In this document: one piece after another, positions 1 to 11,596 of the stretch
How positions within the stretch are numbered: the first letter of the stretch is position 1
Layout of the letters: each line of letters begins with the position of its first letter
NCBI GenBank assembly: GCA_900129675.1
Contig: FSRD01000002.1
Coordinates: forward strand, 248,001 to 312,000
DNA: 64,000 bases
Reading direction: 5' to 3'
DNA from: Bradyrhizobium erythrophlei
GTDB lineage: Bacteria > Pseudomonadota > Alphaproteobacteria > Rhizobiales > Xanthobacteraceae
Position numbers and translations under genes: made by a program
Notes under the pieces: model-generated
Database searches by the model: none
Seen by the model: the letters and a program-made list of their open reading frames with translations, nothing else
Told to the model about the DNA's origin: nothing

Positions 1-7
1 ACGACAA

Positions 8-68
8 GTGTGGGTCCCGGCTCTCCGGTGCACCGCCGAAGAGGCGCTGCACCGCGTCCGGGGCACCA
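8..68. repeat. Intergenic repeat, family A (copy 1)
   Basis: GC-rich sequence beginning GTGGGTCCCGGCTCT and ending GCGTCCGGGGCAC. It matches the segments at 9069-9196 and 13378-13455, where the same GGTCCCGGCTCT and GCGCTGCxCxGCGTCCGGG blocks recur. Here it lies just downstream of the minus-strand M16 gene and may form a hairpin at the transcript end. Confidence 0.6.
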
Positions 69-76
69 GTCCGGCG

Positions 77-1441
77 TTAGTTCGCCTTGGGCATCGCCGC
101 TGCCGGTTGCGCGGCCGCCTGCGGGGCGCGGCCGACGACCACGGTGAGCAGGCCGTGGCCCCAGAGCCGCTGCGCGGCCTTCCTGGCATCATCCAGCGTC
201 ACCGCATCGACGATGGCGTTGCGCTTTTCGATGTAATCGATCGGCAGCTTGTCGAGCTGGTATTGCAGCAGCGCCTGCGCCAGCTTCGACGAGGTATCGA
301 GCGCCAGCATCTGCGAGCCCTTCAAATAGGATTTTGCCTCATCCAGCTCTTTCTGGGTCGGGCCTTCCTCGGCGATCCGGCGGATTTCTTTCTCGATGGC
401 GTCCACGGTCTCGCCGGCGCGGTCGGCACGGGTGCCGGTGTTGCCGATGAACAGCGCGGAGTGGTCCATCCAGAGCAGCGATTCATAGACCGAATAGGCC
501 AGTCCGCGCTTCTCGCGGACTTCCTTGTACAGCCGCGACGACAGGCCGCCGCCGCCGAGGATGTGGTTGACGACATAGCCGGCCATGAAATCCGGGTCGT
601 GGCGGTTGATGCCGGGACCGCCGAACGTCACCACGGTCTGCGGCACGTCGAGCGGAATGAAGGCGCGCTGCGGCGGCTTGGCTGCCACGACGTCGGCAAT
701 CGCTGCAAGATTGGCCTTGGCCGGCAACGTGCCAAAGGTTTTGTCCAGCAGCTTGCCCAGGGTGTCGGCGTCGACATCGCCGACCACGGCGACCCGCAGC
801 GTATCCCTGGCCAGCACGCGGCTGACATAATCCTTCATGTCGGCGACATCGATCTTCGGCACGCTGTCCAGCGTGCCGGTTGCCTGCCGGCCATAGGGAT
901 GATCGCCGAAGGCGACTTCCAGGAATTTGCGGCTGGCGAGCGCGGTCGGGTTGGTTGAGTCGCGCCGCAGCCCCGAGGTTACCTGGGCGCGAATCCGTTC
1001 GACGTCGGTCGGCTCGAAATGCGCCGATGTCAGCGACATCCGCAACAGGTCGAAGGCTTCGTCCTTGTTGTCCTTCAGCATCCGCAAGCTGCCGCGGAAA
1101 TAGTCGCGCGTCGACGAGAAGCTCAATTCGATCGCGCGGCGGTCGAGGCGTTCGTGGAAGGTCTTGGAATCGAGATCCCCGGATCCTTCATCGAGCAGAT
1201 CGGCGACCATATTGCCGACACCGGGCTTGCCGGCCGGATCCTGGGTAGCGCCGCCGCCGAAGGCATATTCCATCGCGATCAAGGGCACGGTCGCGTCCTG
1301 CACGAACCAGGCCTCGATGCCGCCGGGGGAAACCAGGCGCTGGATCTTGGCCGCGGCCTGCGAGGGCGCGGTTGAAAGCGCTGTGAATGCGAGGCAGGCG
1401 CCGCCGATCAGGGCGGCGCGCCGTGTGAGGAAATAATTCAC
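77..1441 (-). CDS. M16 family peptidase-like protein, non-catalytic partner
   Basis: Exported protein of 454 aa, second gene of an M16 metallopeptidase pair. An N-terminal signal peptide (about residues 1-30, hydrophobic core GGACLAFTALS) precedes two M16 folds. Where active members carry the zinc motif HxxEH, this protein reads GVGNMVADLLDEG, so the ligands are missing and it should be catalytically dead. Two-subunit M16 proteases commonly pair an active and an inactive chain, and the active chain is encoded immediately upstream. The GTG start is chosen because GTGA overlaps the TGA of the upstream gene, implying translational coupling. An in-frame ATG at 1516 lies inside the upstream coding sequence and would remove the signal peptide from the N-terminus. 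Confidence 0.85.
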   Translation of the reverse strand: MNYFLTRRAALIGGACLAFTALSTAPSQAAAKIQRLVSPGGIEAWFVQDATVPLIAMEYAFGGGATQDPAGKPGVGNMVADLLDEGSGDLDSKTFHERLDRRAIELSFSSTRDYFRGSLRMLKDNKDEAFDLLRMSLTSAHFEPTDVERIRAQVTSGLRRDSTNPTALASRKFLEVAFGDHPYGRQATGTLDSVPKIDVADMKDYVSRVLARDTLRVAVVGDVDADTLGKLLDKTFGTLPAKANLAAIADVVAAKPPQRAFIPLDVPQTVVTFGGPGINRHDPDFMAGYVVNHILGGGGLSSRLYKEVREKRGLAYSVYESLLWMDHSALFIGNTGTRADRAGETVDAIEKEIRRIAEEGPTQKELDEAKSYLKGSQMLALDTSSKLAQALLQYQLDKLPIDYIEKRNAIVDAVTLDDARKAAQRLWGHGLLTVVVGRAPQAAAQPAAAMPKAN

Positions 1442-2826
1442 GAGCGCTTCTCCTCCCGTTTCGGCGTCGGATCCTTGATCAGATAGCCGGTCACCGAACG
1501 ATTTTTCTCGAGCCATTTTTTGGCGGCGTCGCGCACCTGTTCGGCGGTGACGGCGCGAATCCGATCCGGCCAGCTTCTGATGTCGTCGATGCTCAACCCG
1601 GTGGTGAGCGCGCCGCCATACCAGCGCGCCAGCGTCGCCTGATTGTCCTGGGCGTAGATTGCTTCGGCGATCAGCTGGGTCTTGACCCGCTCCAGGTCCT
1701 CGGCGCGGGCGGTGTTCTGCCCCACGTCCGATATCACCTTGTCGATCACCTGCTCGATTTGCGAAAACTCGACGCCGGGCTTCGGCGAAACCGAGATCGA
1801 GAACTGCGTCGGGTCGAGCGAGGTGCCCTGGTAGCCGGCGCCGGCCGAGATCGCGAGCGGATGGTCGATCACCAGCGCGCGGTAAAGGTAGGAATTGGCG
1901 CCGCCGCCCATCAATTGCGCGAGCACGTCGAGCGCCGGGCCTTCGCCGGCGGCAGCCGTGGCGGAAGAGGGAACGAGGTAATAGCGCCGCAAGCCGGTCT
2001 GTTCGACACGCGGATCGGACAGCGTCACGGTGCGCGGCGCCGCCGGTACCGGTTCCTGCGGACGGACGCGCTGCGCGGGAATGGCCGGCTGCGCGGGGAT
2101 TTCGCCAAAATTCTTTTCCACCATCGGACGGATGTCCTTGGCGTCGACGTCGCCGGCGATCACCAGGATCGCGTTGTTCGGCGCATAGAAGCGCTTGTAG
2201 AACGCCAGCGCATCCTCGCGGTCGAGCTTCTCGATCTCCTGGTGCCAGCCGATCACGGGGCGGCCATAGGGATGATTGAGATACAGCGCCGCCATGATCT
2301 GTTCGGTCAGCCGCGCATCCGGGTTGTTGGCGACCCGCATGTTGAATTCCTCGAGCACGACGTCGCGCTCCGGCAACACGTTTTCATCCTTGAGGATGAG
2401 GCCGGTCATGCGGTCGGCCTCGAATTCCATCATGGTGCCGAGCTGCTCGCGCGGCACGCGCTGGAAATAGCCGGTGTAGTCGGTTGAGGTGAAGGCATTC
2501 TCGTTGCCGCCGACCCGAAGCACGGTCTGGGAGAACTCACCGGCGGGATGCTTGCTAGTGCCCTTGAACATCAGATGTTCGAGGAAGTGCGCCAGTCCGG
2601 ATTTGCCGGGGGTCTCGTCGGCGGAGCCGACCTTGTACCAGATCATCTGCGTGACCACCGGGGTGCGATGATCGGGAATGACCACCACTTGCAGGCCGTT
2701 GCCGAGCGTGAAGCTGGCGGGGCGTTCCGACGTCACCGTGGTCTGGGCGACAACGCTGCCGGTGGAGAAAGCGAGCGTCGAGATCAATGCAAAGAATGAA
2801 GCGGCGAGCCGGTGCAAGGACATCAT
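1438..2826 (-). CDS. M16 family zinc metallopeptidase
   Basis: Periplasmic or membrane-associated insulinase-type peptidase of 462 aa. A signal peptide of about 27 residues ends near SVVAQ. The inverted zinc motif HFLEH lies at residues 80-84, and the downstream metal-binding glutamate is in VVLEEF near residue 160. The N-terminal M16 domain and the C-terminal M16_C domain are both full length for the bacterial M16B family. It is translationally coupled (GTGA) to the inactive paralogue downstream, so the two probably form a heterodimer. The physiological substrate cannot be told from sequence; pqq synthesis genes are not nearby. The initiator may be either of the two consecutive ATG codons. 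Confidence 0.9.
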   Translation of the reverse strand: MMSLHRLAASFFALISTLAFSTGSVVAQTTVTSERPASFTLGNGLQVVVIPDHRTPVVTQMIWYKVGSADETPGKSGLAHFLEHLMFKGTSKHPAGEFSQTVLRVGGNENAFTSTDYTGYFQRVPREQLGTMMEFEADRMTGLILKDENVLPERDVVLEEFNMRVANNPDARLTEQIMAALYLNHPYGRPVIGWHQEIEKLDREDALAFYKRFYAPNNAILVIAGDVDAKDIRPMVEKNFGEIPAQPAIPAQRVRPQEPVPAAPRTVTLSDPRVEQTGLRRYYLVPSSATAAAGEGPALDVLAQLMGGGANSYLYRALVIDHPLAISAGAGYQGTSLDPTQFSISVSPKPGVEFSQIEQVIDKVISDVGQNTARAEDLERVKTQLIAEAIYAQDNQATLARWYGGALTTGLSIDDIRSWPDRIRAVTAEQVRDAAKKWLEKNRSVTGYLIKDPTPKREEKRS

Positions 2827-2927
2827 GACCTATCTGGAAGCCCGAACCCAAGCGTTCGGGATAAAACGGCGGCATGCTACACCGCGCGGCAACCCGGCAA
2901 TGTCACGAAGCTGCGAGACAAGCTTAA

Positions 2928-3665
2928 CTATTCGCCATACTTGCCCTGGGACGGATTGTATTCCTTGTTCAGCGATTCCTTCGGCCCGGTCCCGTAAGCG
3001 TAATTCGGGGACGGCGTCTGGTAGCCGGGCGGCGGCTGCGTCAGCGACTCCCGCGTCGGCTCGCCCTTGAACGGCGCGGTCTCGGTTTTGCTGCCGCCGA
3101 ACAGACCGCTGAAGCCGCCGCTGTAGCCGAGCTGCGAGGGGCTGAGAATAGCGTTGGCACCGGGATTGCCGCCGGGCTGGTCGACCGAATCGCCGCCTGA
3201 CGATCTTTCGCTGGTCTTGCCCTTGGCCAATTCGCTTGGCGTCAGGATACGGGCCGCTTCGACCGGATCCTTGTTGGCTTTCTTGCGGGCCGCGATCGCG
3301 GCCTTGCGGCGCTGCTCATCGGGGTCCTTGGGCCAGTTCGGCGCCTTGACCTCGGCCGAGGTCGAAGCCGGCGGCGGCAGATCGAGCTTGGGGGGCACCA
3401 CCAGCGGCGAGCGCTCGCGGTAGTCGATGCCCTGGTTTTCCATGTTGGTGCCGCCGATGCCCTTCATGATGCCTTCGATGACCTTTTCCTCGAAGGTCTT
3501 GTCATCTTCGTCGTCGTCGCCGGCCTTGGCCGCGCCAGCCGTCATGACGAGGGCGACGCCCATGGCGATGACGGCAAGACGGAGGGCGCGCTGCAGCGTC
3601 CTCGACGAATTCTGCACAATCCGGAAGCTGGCTTCGGTCTCGCGCATCACGCTGTTCCCATTCAA
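2928..3665 (-). CDS. Exported proline-rich protein of unknown function
   Basis: Protein of 245 aa, not recognised as a named family. A hydrophobic stretch at about residues 29-48 (AVIAMGVALVMTAGAAKA) looks like a signal peptide with a long N-region; starting at the internal Met-7 would shorten it. The mature part begins with an acidic run (GDDDEDD), continues through a lysine- and alanine-rich middle with a DPVEAARILTPSELAKGK segment, and ends in a low-complexity Pro/Gly/Tyr tail. The sequence is hydrophilic and probably partly disordered in the periplasm. It lies between lspA and the M16 pair on the same strand, with 85 bp to lspA. Such proteins are common near lspA in this bacterial group, but the role is unknown. 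Confidence 0.7.
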   Translation of the reverse strand: MNGNSVMRETEASFRIVQNSSRTLQRALRLAVIAMGVALVMTAGAAKAGDDDEDDKTFEEKVIEGIMKGIGGTNMENQGIDYRERSPLVVPPKLDLPPPASTSAEVKAPNWPKDPDEQRRKAAIAARKKANKDPVEAARILTPSELAKGKTSERSSGGDSVDQPGGNPGANAILSPSQLGYSGGFSGLFGGSKTETAPFKGEPTRESLTQPPPGYQTPSPNYAYGTGPKESLNKEYNPSQGKYGE

Positions 3666-3750
3666 GATTTCCGCAAGGGCGCGCCGGGCTTACGGCGTCA
3701 TTCCGCCCGTGCAAGCAACATACCGCTTTGTGGGTCCGTATCGGCCGGGA

Positions 3751-4244
3751 TCAGGGCGCTTTTGCGGCGGGTACCCCCAGGAAGGAGTCATACAATAGGG
3801 CCGCCACCCCGGCAACAATGGCCACATCCGCAAGGTTAAACACATACCAGTTAAGGGTTTTCTCCCCGATCTGGATGTGGAAAAGGGCGAAATCGACCAC
3901 CGCGCCGTAGGCGAAGCGGTCGATGGCGTTGCCGACGGCGCCGCCGATGATCAGGCCGAGCGCCAGCGTCGCCAACAGGGTGCGCGACCGCGCCATCCAG
4001 ATCGCCAGAACGATCACCGCCACCGCCTTGACCGCCATCAGCCCGATCTGGGCGGCCGGGCTCTCGCTCTGGAACCAGCCGAAGCTGATGCCGGGGTTCA
4101 AGGCCAGCACCAGGTCGAAAAACGGCGTCACCTTCACCGCGCCGCGATGGGCGATATCGAACGCGTGGAGCAGCCAGAGCTTTGAGGCCTGGTCGACCAC
4201 GAGCGTTGCGATCGCGGCGATCGCGCCGGCGCGAAGCTGGGAGG

Positions 4245-4248
<4 letters not shown>
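3751..4248 (-). CDS. lspA: Lipoprotein signal peptidase (SPase II)
   Basis: Inner-membrane aspartyl peptidase that removes signal peptides from diacylglyceryl prolipoproteins. The 165-aa product has four hydrophobic segments. The first catalytic-region block is GNAIDRFAYGAVVDF and the second is FNLADVAIVAG, which supply the two active-site aspartates. The TTG start is preferred: it overlaps the ileS stop as TTGA, is preceded by GGGAG at 7 nt, and gives the usual family length. An ATG at 4272 would add eight residues and has no clear ribosome-binding site. Placement directly after ileS is the classic conserved arrangement. Confidence 0.92.
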
Positions 4249-7289
<3,041 letters not shown>

Positions 7290-7482
7290 GAATGCTCTGA
7301 TTTGGCTCGGAAAGGCGCGGGAAACGCGATTCATTTGCGGGTGAACGAGGGAAATCCCGGTCTTGCGCCGAGCAGGGAGCTCAGGCGGAAGCCGGGCCGC
7401 TAATGCTTATGGTGCGCCGCGCAAACATGGCGCTTTCCATAGCAGCCAGCCGGGGAATCGCAAAGCCCCGGAGGCCCGCGGC

Positions 7483-8454
7483 TTAAGGGATCACCCCGAG
7501 CCGGGGAAACGCGTCCGGCGCGGCGGCCAAGGCCGCGCGGGCTTTGGCGCTGTCGTCGTCCATTTGCCGGACCAGCGCATCGATGCTGTCGAACTTCAGT
7601 TCGTCGCGGATGAAGCCGATGAAGGCGACGTCGAGCACTGCGCCATAGAGATCGCCCTCGAAGTCGAACAGGAACACTTCGAGCAAGGGCGCGCCATTGT
7701 CGAAGGTCGGGCGGCGGCCGAAGCTCGCCACGCCATTGAGGCGCTCGGCACCGCGTCCGACCCGCACCGCATAGATGCCATGCTTGAGGCTGCAATTCTT
7801 GTCGAGGCGGATATTGGCGGTGGGAAAGCCGAGATCGCGGCCGCGCTTCTCGCCATGGATCACCTCGCCGGTAACGAACCATGGCCCGCCCAGCATGGCG
7901 GTGGCGTCCGCGATCTGCCCCTCGGCCAGCGCCATGCGGATGGCGCTGGAGGAAACCGGCCGCTCCTCGATGTCGACATGGGCCTGGACATCGACTTCGA
8001 TGCCGAGCCGCGGCGCCTCGCTGACCAGAAGGCTGGGCGAGCCGACCCTACCTTTACCGAAATGGAAGTCATAGCCGACCGCAATGCCGGATATGCCGAG
8101 CCGTCCGATCAAGTCATGGTGAATGAAATCCTGCGCCGAGGTCCCGGCGCGGGTCTTGTCGAAGGTCATCACCACGGCGCCGGCGAGGCCCGTTCCGGCC
8201 AGCAGCCGCAGCTTGTTGGCCTCGTCGGTGAGGCGGAATTGCGGGCTGTTGGGGCTGAAGAAGCTGCGCGGATGCGGCTCAAAGGTCACCGCAAAAGCCG
8301 GCTTGCCATGGGCGCGGCCCATCTGCAGGGCGGCCTCGATGACGGCACGGTGGCCGAGATGGACGCCGTCGAAATTGCCCATCGCCACCACGGCGCCGCG
8401 GGGGATGGCGTTCGCAGGGGTGGTGTCGCGGATAACGGTAAAGCCAGTCGTCAT
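7483..8454 (-). CDS. ribF: Bifunctional riboflavin kinase / FAD synthetase
   Basis: Cytosolic enzyme that phosphorylates riboflavin to FMN and adenylylates FMN to FAD. In the 323-aa product the N-terminal nucleotidyltransferase domain carries GNFDGVHLGH at residues 26-35. The C-terminal flavokinase domain carries GRDLGFPTANI and the NGVASFGRRPTF block. Length and domain order are normal. It is the first gene of the ribF-ileS-lspA run, with about 190 bp to ileS. FMN made here is the ligand sensed by the riboswitch upstream of ribH at 33417. Confidence 0.95.
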   Translation of the reverse strand: MTTGFTVIRDTTPANAIPRGAVVAMGNFDGVHLGHRAVIEAALQMGRAHGKPAFAVTFEPHPRSFFSPNSPQFRLTDEANKLRLLAGTGLAGAVVMTFDKTRAGTSAQDFIHHDLIGRLGISGIAVGYDFHFGKGRVGSPSLLVSEAPRLGIEVDVQAHVDIEERPVSSSAIRMALAEGQIADATAMLGGPWFVTGEVIHGEKRGRDLGFPTANIRLDKNCSLKHGIYAVRVGRGAERLNGVASFGRRPTFDNGAPLLEVFLFDFEGDLYGAVLDVAFIGFIRDELKFDSIDALVRQMDDDSAKARAALAAAPDAFPRLGVIP

Positions 8455-8666
8455 TTCCGGGATTCTTCAGGAATTGGATCGATGCGGCCGGACCGTGACG
8501 TGGCGGCGCCGGTGAAGTCAAGCCGCTGGAATCGCATCAAAACGGGTACAATCCGACACGGGCCGGTTAACGGGCTGTTTAACGCCTGCTGCTAGATGTG
8601 GGGGCAGGACTGCGGGTCGCGCAGCCCTTTATTGTTTGTAGCGTAGCGTCGAGTAGGGGAGAGAAG

Positions 8667-9062
8667 ATGGCGGTTGATTTGTCGATGTCGGTTCTGGTGG
8701 TCGATGACTACAACACCATGATCCGCATCATCCGGAATCTTCTGAAGCAGCTCGGCTTCGAAAACATCGACGATGCCTCCGACGGGTCCGATGCGCTGAA
8801 CAAGATGCGCGGCAAGAAATACGGGCTCGTGATCTCCGACTGGAACATGGAGCCGATGACGGGCTATGACCTGCTCAAGGAAGTCCGTGCCGACCCGAAT
8901 CTGGCCACCACGCCGTTCATCATGATCACGGCCGAATCCAAGACCGAGAACGTGATCGCCGCCAAGAAGGCCGGCGTGAACAACTACATCGTCAAGCCGT
9001 TCAATGCGGCGACCCTGAAGACCAAGATCGAAGCGGTCTTCCCGGACATGGCGACGGCGTAA
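8667..9062 (+). CDS. CheY-like single-domain response regulator
   Basis: A stand-alone receiver domain of 131 aa. The acidic pocket is Asp13-Asp14 (VVDDYN), the phospho-acceptor is Asp58 (VISDWNM), and the switch and lysine residues are Thr88 and Lys110 (VKPF). There is no output domain, so it should act by protein contact, as chemotaxis CheY proteins do at the flagellar switch. The DWNMEPMTGYDLL sequence is typical of alphaproteobacterial CheY. The ATG is preceded by GGGGAGAG; an in-frame ATG 69 bp upstream adds residues not seen in CheY proteins. No other chemotaxis genes are in the window. Confidence 0.9.
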   Translation: MAVDLSMSVLVVDDYNTMIRIIRNLLKQLGFENIDDASDGSDALNKMRGKKYGLVISDWNMEPMTGYDLLKEVRADPNLATTPFIMITAESKTENVIAAKKAGVNNYIVKPFNAATLKTKIEAVFPDMATA

Positions 9063-9068
9063 GGTTTT

Positions 9069-9196
9069 CGTGTCCCGGACGCGGTGCAGCGCCCCTTCGG
9101 CGATGCGTCGTAGAGCCGGGACCCACTCTTCCCCCGAAAACATGGGCACCGGCTCTGCAGCGCACCGTTGCACGCTGCGCTGCGTCCGGGGCACGG
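9069..9196. repeat. Intergenic repeat, family A (copy 2)
   Basis: Two facing halves, GTGTCCCGGACGCGGTGCAG on the left and CTGCGCTGCGTCCGGGGCAC on the right, form a long imperfect palindrome between two convergent genes. It may serve as a bidirectional terminator. Confidence 0.65.
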
Positions 9197-9201
9197 GCCC
9201 C

Positions 9202-10056
9202 CTACCACCGCAGCTCCCGCATCAGCGCCCTCGGCGGGTGGCCGAACAGCTCCTTCACCGAGGCCGGGTCGAGCTGTTCGACGCCTTCGAACTCCTCGGA
9301 GTGGATGCCGCGGGTCACGAACAGCAAATCGATGCCGAAGCCGTGCGCGCCGGCCAGATCCGTCCGCACCGAATCCCCGATCGCCAGCACGCGGTTGAGC
9401 GCCGCCGGATGTCCGCGCTGCTCGGCGGCCAATTCCATCGCGCGCTCATAGATCGGCCGGTGCGGCTTGCCGTAGAAGATCACCTCGCCGCCGAGTTCGC
9501 GATAAAGTTCGGCGATCGCACCCGCGCAATAGATCAGGCGGTCGCCGCGCTCGACGACGATGTCGGGGTTGGCGCAGATCAGCGGCAGCTTGCGCTCGAG
9601 CGCCTGCAGCATCATCGCGCGATAGTCTTCGGCGGATTCGGTTTCGTCGTCGAACAGGCCGGTGCAGATGATGTAATCGGCCTGCTCCAGCGGTCCGATC
9701 ACGGCATCGAGCCCGCGATGGATCGAACTGTCGCGCTCGGGGCCGAGCCAGAATATTTTTTTGCCCGGATGGCCGGCGACGAAATGCCGGGTCAGGTCGC
9801 CGGAAGAGACGATCGCGTCGTAGGTGTCGTCGGCGACGCCGAGCTTGCGCAATTGCCGCTGCACCGAATCGGCCGGCCGCGGTGCGTTGGTGATGAGGAT
9901 GACGGTGCCGCCCTGCTGGCGATAGGTGTGCAGCGCCTCGCAGGCTTCGGGAAAGGCCTCGAGCCCGTTATGCACCACGCCCCAGATGTCGGAGAGCACG
10001 ACCTCGACGCTACCGACGAGGTCGCGCAATTTCTCGACGAATCGAAGTGACGTCAT
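9202..10056 (-). CDS. HAD-superfamily class IIA hydrolase (TIGR01459-type)
   Basis: Cytosolic phosphatase-like protein of 284 aa. The nucleophile motif is LSDIWGVVHNG with Asp23; the DxWGVxxxG form is typical of the class IIA HAD group. Motif II lies in VILITNAPRP, and the C-terminal acidic motif is AIGDSVRTDLAGAHGFGID. A large C2 cap lies between them. Family members are annotated as sugar phosphatases or p-nitrophenyl phosphatase-like enzymes; the natural substrate is not known. It lies 15 bp downstream of the EAL-like gene on the same strand and is probably cotranscribed with it. Confidence 0.88.
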   Translation of the reverse strand: MTSLRFVEKLRDLVGSVEVVLSDIWGVVHNGLEAFPEACEALHTYRQQGGTVILITNAPRPADSVQRQLRKLGVADDTYDAIVSSGDLTRHFVAGHPGKKIFWLGPERDSSIHRGLDAVIGPLEQADYIICTGLFDDETESAEDYRAMMLQALERKLPLICANPDIVVERGDRLIYCAGAIAELYRELGGEVIFYGKPHRPIYERAMELAAEQRGHPAALNRVLAIGDSVRTDLAGAHGFGIDLLFVTRGIHSEEFEGVEQLDPASVKELFGHPPRALMRELRW

Positions 10057-10071
10057 GGCATCGAACGCCGG

Positions 10072-11538
10072 TTAGCCCGGTCCGGCGGCGCGGCGCGCCA
10101 GCGCGGCATTGCCGGTCGCCCGCGGGGGCGGATCGATGGGAGCGGTACTGCTGGAACCATTGGGTGCTGCTTGGGGTGCTTGGGGTTCCTGAACCTTGTT
10201 CGAAGCGGCCCCGGCGGTAGCAGATGCCCCTTCGGGCCGCAACGGTCGGGGCGGTGCAAACAGGAAACCCTGCCCAAACCGGACGTCAAAATCCAGGAGG
10301 TCGACCACTGCGCGCTCGCCCTCGATCTTTTCTGCGATCAGGTCGATGCCGAAGCGGCCGAGCAGGTCGGAAAGGTCGGAGGGGTGAATATCGGATGCCG
10401 AGCTCTGCTTCGGGTCGAGCAGCAGCGCCGCCGGCACCTTGATGAAGCGGACGCCGCGATCGGCGAGTTCGCGCGGCTCGATCCTGAGATCGCTGACATG
10501 GTCGATCGAGAAACGGTAACCGCGCTGCGACAGCGCCGCCAGATGCTCGGTCTCGGTCGCGCCGAGATTGCGGAACGCCGCCTGCTTGAATTCGAGCACG
10601 AAGGACGGCGCCAGCGCGCGATTGGCCTCGAGGAAATCCAGGCATTGCGCGAAATTGGCTTGATTGCCCAGCGTAGCGGCGGACACGTTGCAGAACACGC
10701 CGACATCCTTGTTGCGTACCATCAACCGGCGCAGCACCTGGATACAGCGCAGCATCACCATGTGGTCGATGCGCCCGATCAGGCCGCCGGCTTCGGCCAC
10801 ACCGATGAAATCGTCGGCGGCGATGACCTGATCCTTGTCGTCGCGCAGCCGCGTCACCGCCTCGTAGTAGCGCACCTTGCGCTGCGGCAGCGTCACCATC
10901 GGCTGCAGATAGATATCGAGCCGATTTTCCTCGACCGCGTTTTTCACCGCGGCGAGCAGCCCTTGCTGGCTGCGCGAGGGCGCGGCGGCCTCCGCGGCAA
11001 CCGCAACCGGCGCCGGCGTGGCATTGATGACCGCGGCTGCGATGTCAGCTGCCGCCTCGCCAGCCGGGGTGGCAATCGGCAGCGCGCTACGGTCGAAATC
11101 GGGCTGGCCCACCGGGGCGGGGGCAGGGACGCCCGAGGACAGCATGTCGTCATGGCTGGCGACGGAGACCGCGAGCTGTTTGACCAGCACGCCGAGTTCG
11201 TTGATTTCACCGACCACGGCCTGGATGCGGTCGGCGCTGGTGGAATTCGCCGACACCACCCGGCCCTCGACGGCGGCGAGCCGGCGTCCGAGTTCCGCCA
11301 CCTGGCGGGCGAGGTCGGCGGTGCCGCGCGACAGGTCCGCGATCTGGCTGCCGACATCGGTGCGGTCGCGCAGCCGCATCGAGACGGCGTTGTAGAGGAT
11401 CAGGAAGGTCAGCGCGGTCAGCGCCACGATCGCGGATTCCGTGCCGCTGATACCTGCCACCGAATACAGCACAAGGCCAAGCGAAGCTGCGACCAGCACC
11501 ATGCAGATGGCGATGAAAATCGTCGAAATGCGAATCAT
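10072..11538 (-). CDS. Membrane protein with degenerate EAL domain
   Basis: Two hydrophobic helices at the N-terminus (about residues 3-25 and 33-52) anchor the 488-aa protein. They are followed by a predicted coiled coil (RQVAELGRRLAAVEGR) and, from about residue 205, an EAL-type fold. Sequences match the fold (IYLQPMVTLPQRK, EAVTRLRD, FCNVSAATL, FIKVP, FGQGFLFAPPRP). However, the EAL signature is EAV, the metal-binding DDFG is replaced by DHVSDL, and the ELTE-like glutamate block reads EFKQ. Cyclic-di-GMP phosphodiesterase activity is therefore doubtful; a sensory or binding role is more likely. The ATG start is preferred over a GTG four codons upstream, which sits too close to GGGGGAG. Confidence 0.82.
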   Translation of the reverse strand: MIRISTIFIAICMVLVAASLGLVLYSVAGISGTESAIVALTALTFLILYNAVSMRLRDRTDVGSQIADLSRGTADLARQVAELGRRLAAVEGRVVSANSTSADRIQAVVGEINELGVLVKQLAVSVASHDDMLSSGVPAPAPVGQPDFDRSALPIATPAGEAAADIAAAVINATPAPVAVAAEAAAPSRSQQGLLAAVKNAVEENRLDIYLQPMVTLPQRKVRYYEAVTRLRDDKDQVIAADDFIGVAEAGGLIGRIDHMVMLRCIQVLRRLMVRNKDVGVFCNVSAATLGNQANFAQCLDFLEANRALAPSFVLEFKQAAFRNLGATETEHLAALSQRGYRFSIDHVSDLRIEPRELADRGVRFIKVPAALLLDPKQSSASDIHPSDLSDLLGRFGIDLIAEKIEGERAVVDLLDFDVRFGQGFLFAPPRPLRPEGASATAGAASNKVQEPQAPQAAPNGSSSTAPIDPPPRATGNAALARRAAGPG

Positions 11539-11596
11539 GTCGCGCGCCACACTCCCCCGGCAGCTGCAACCTTAGCATCAATGTTGATTCGGTGGT

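Noticed and set aside
7335..7482. Possible tRNA or small RNA between ribF and ileS
   Set aside because: No cloverleaf, no T-loop GTTCRANNC in the right place, and no terminator-like T run.
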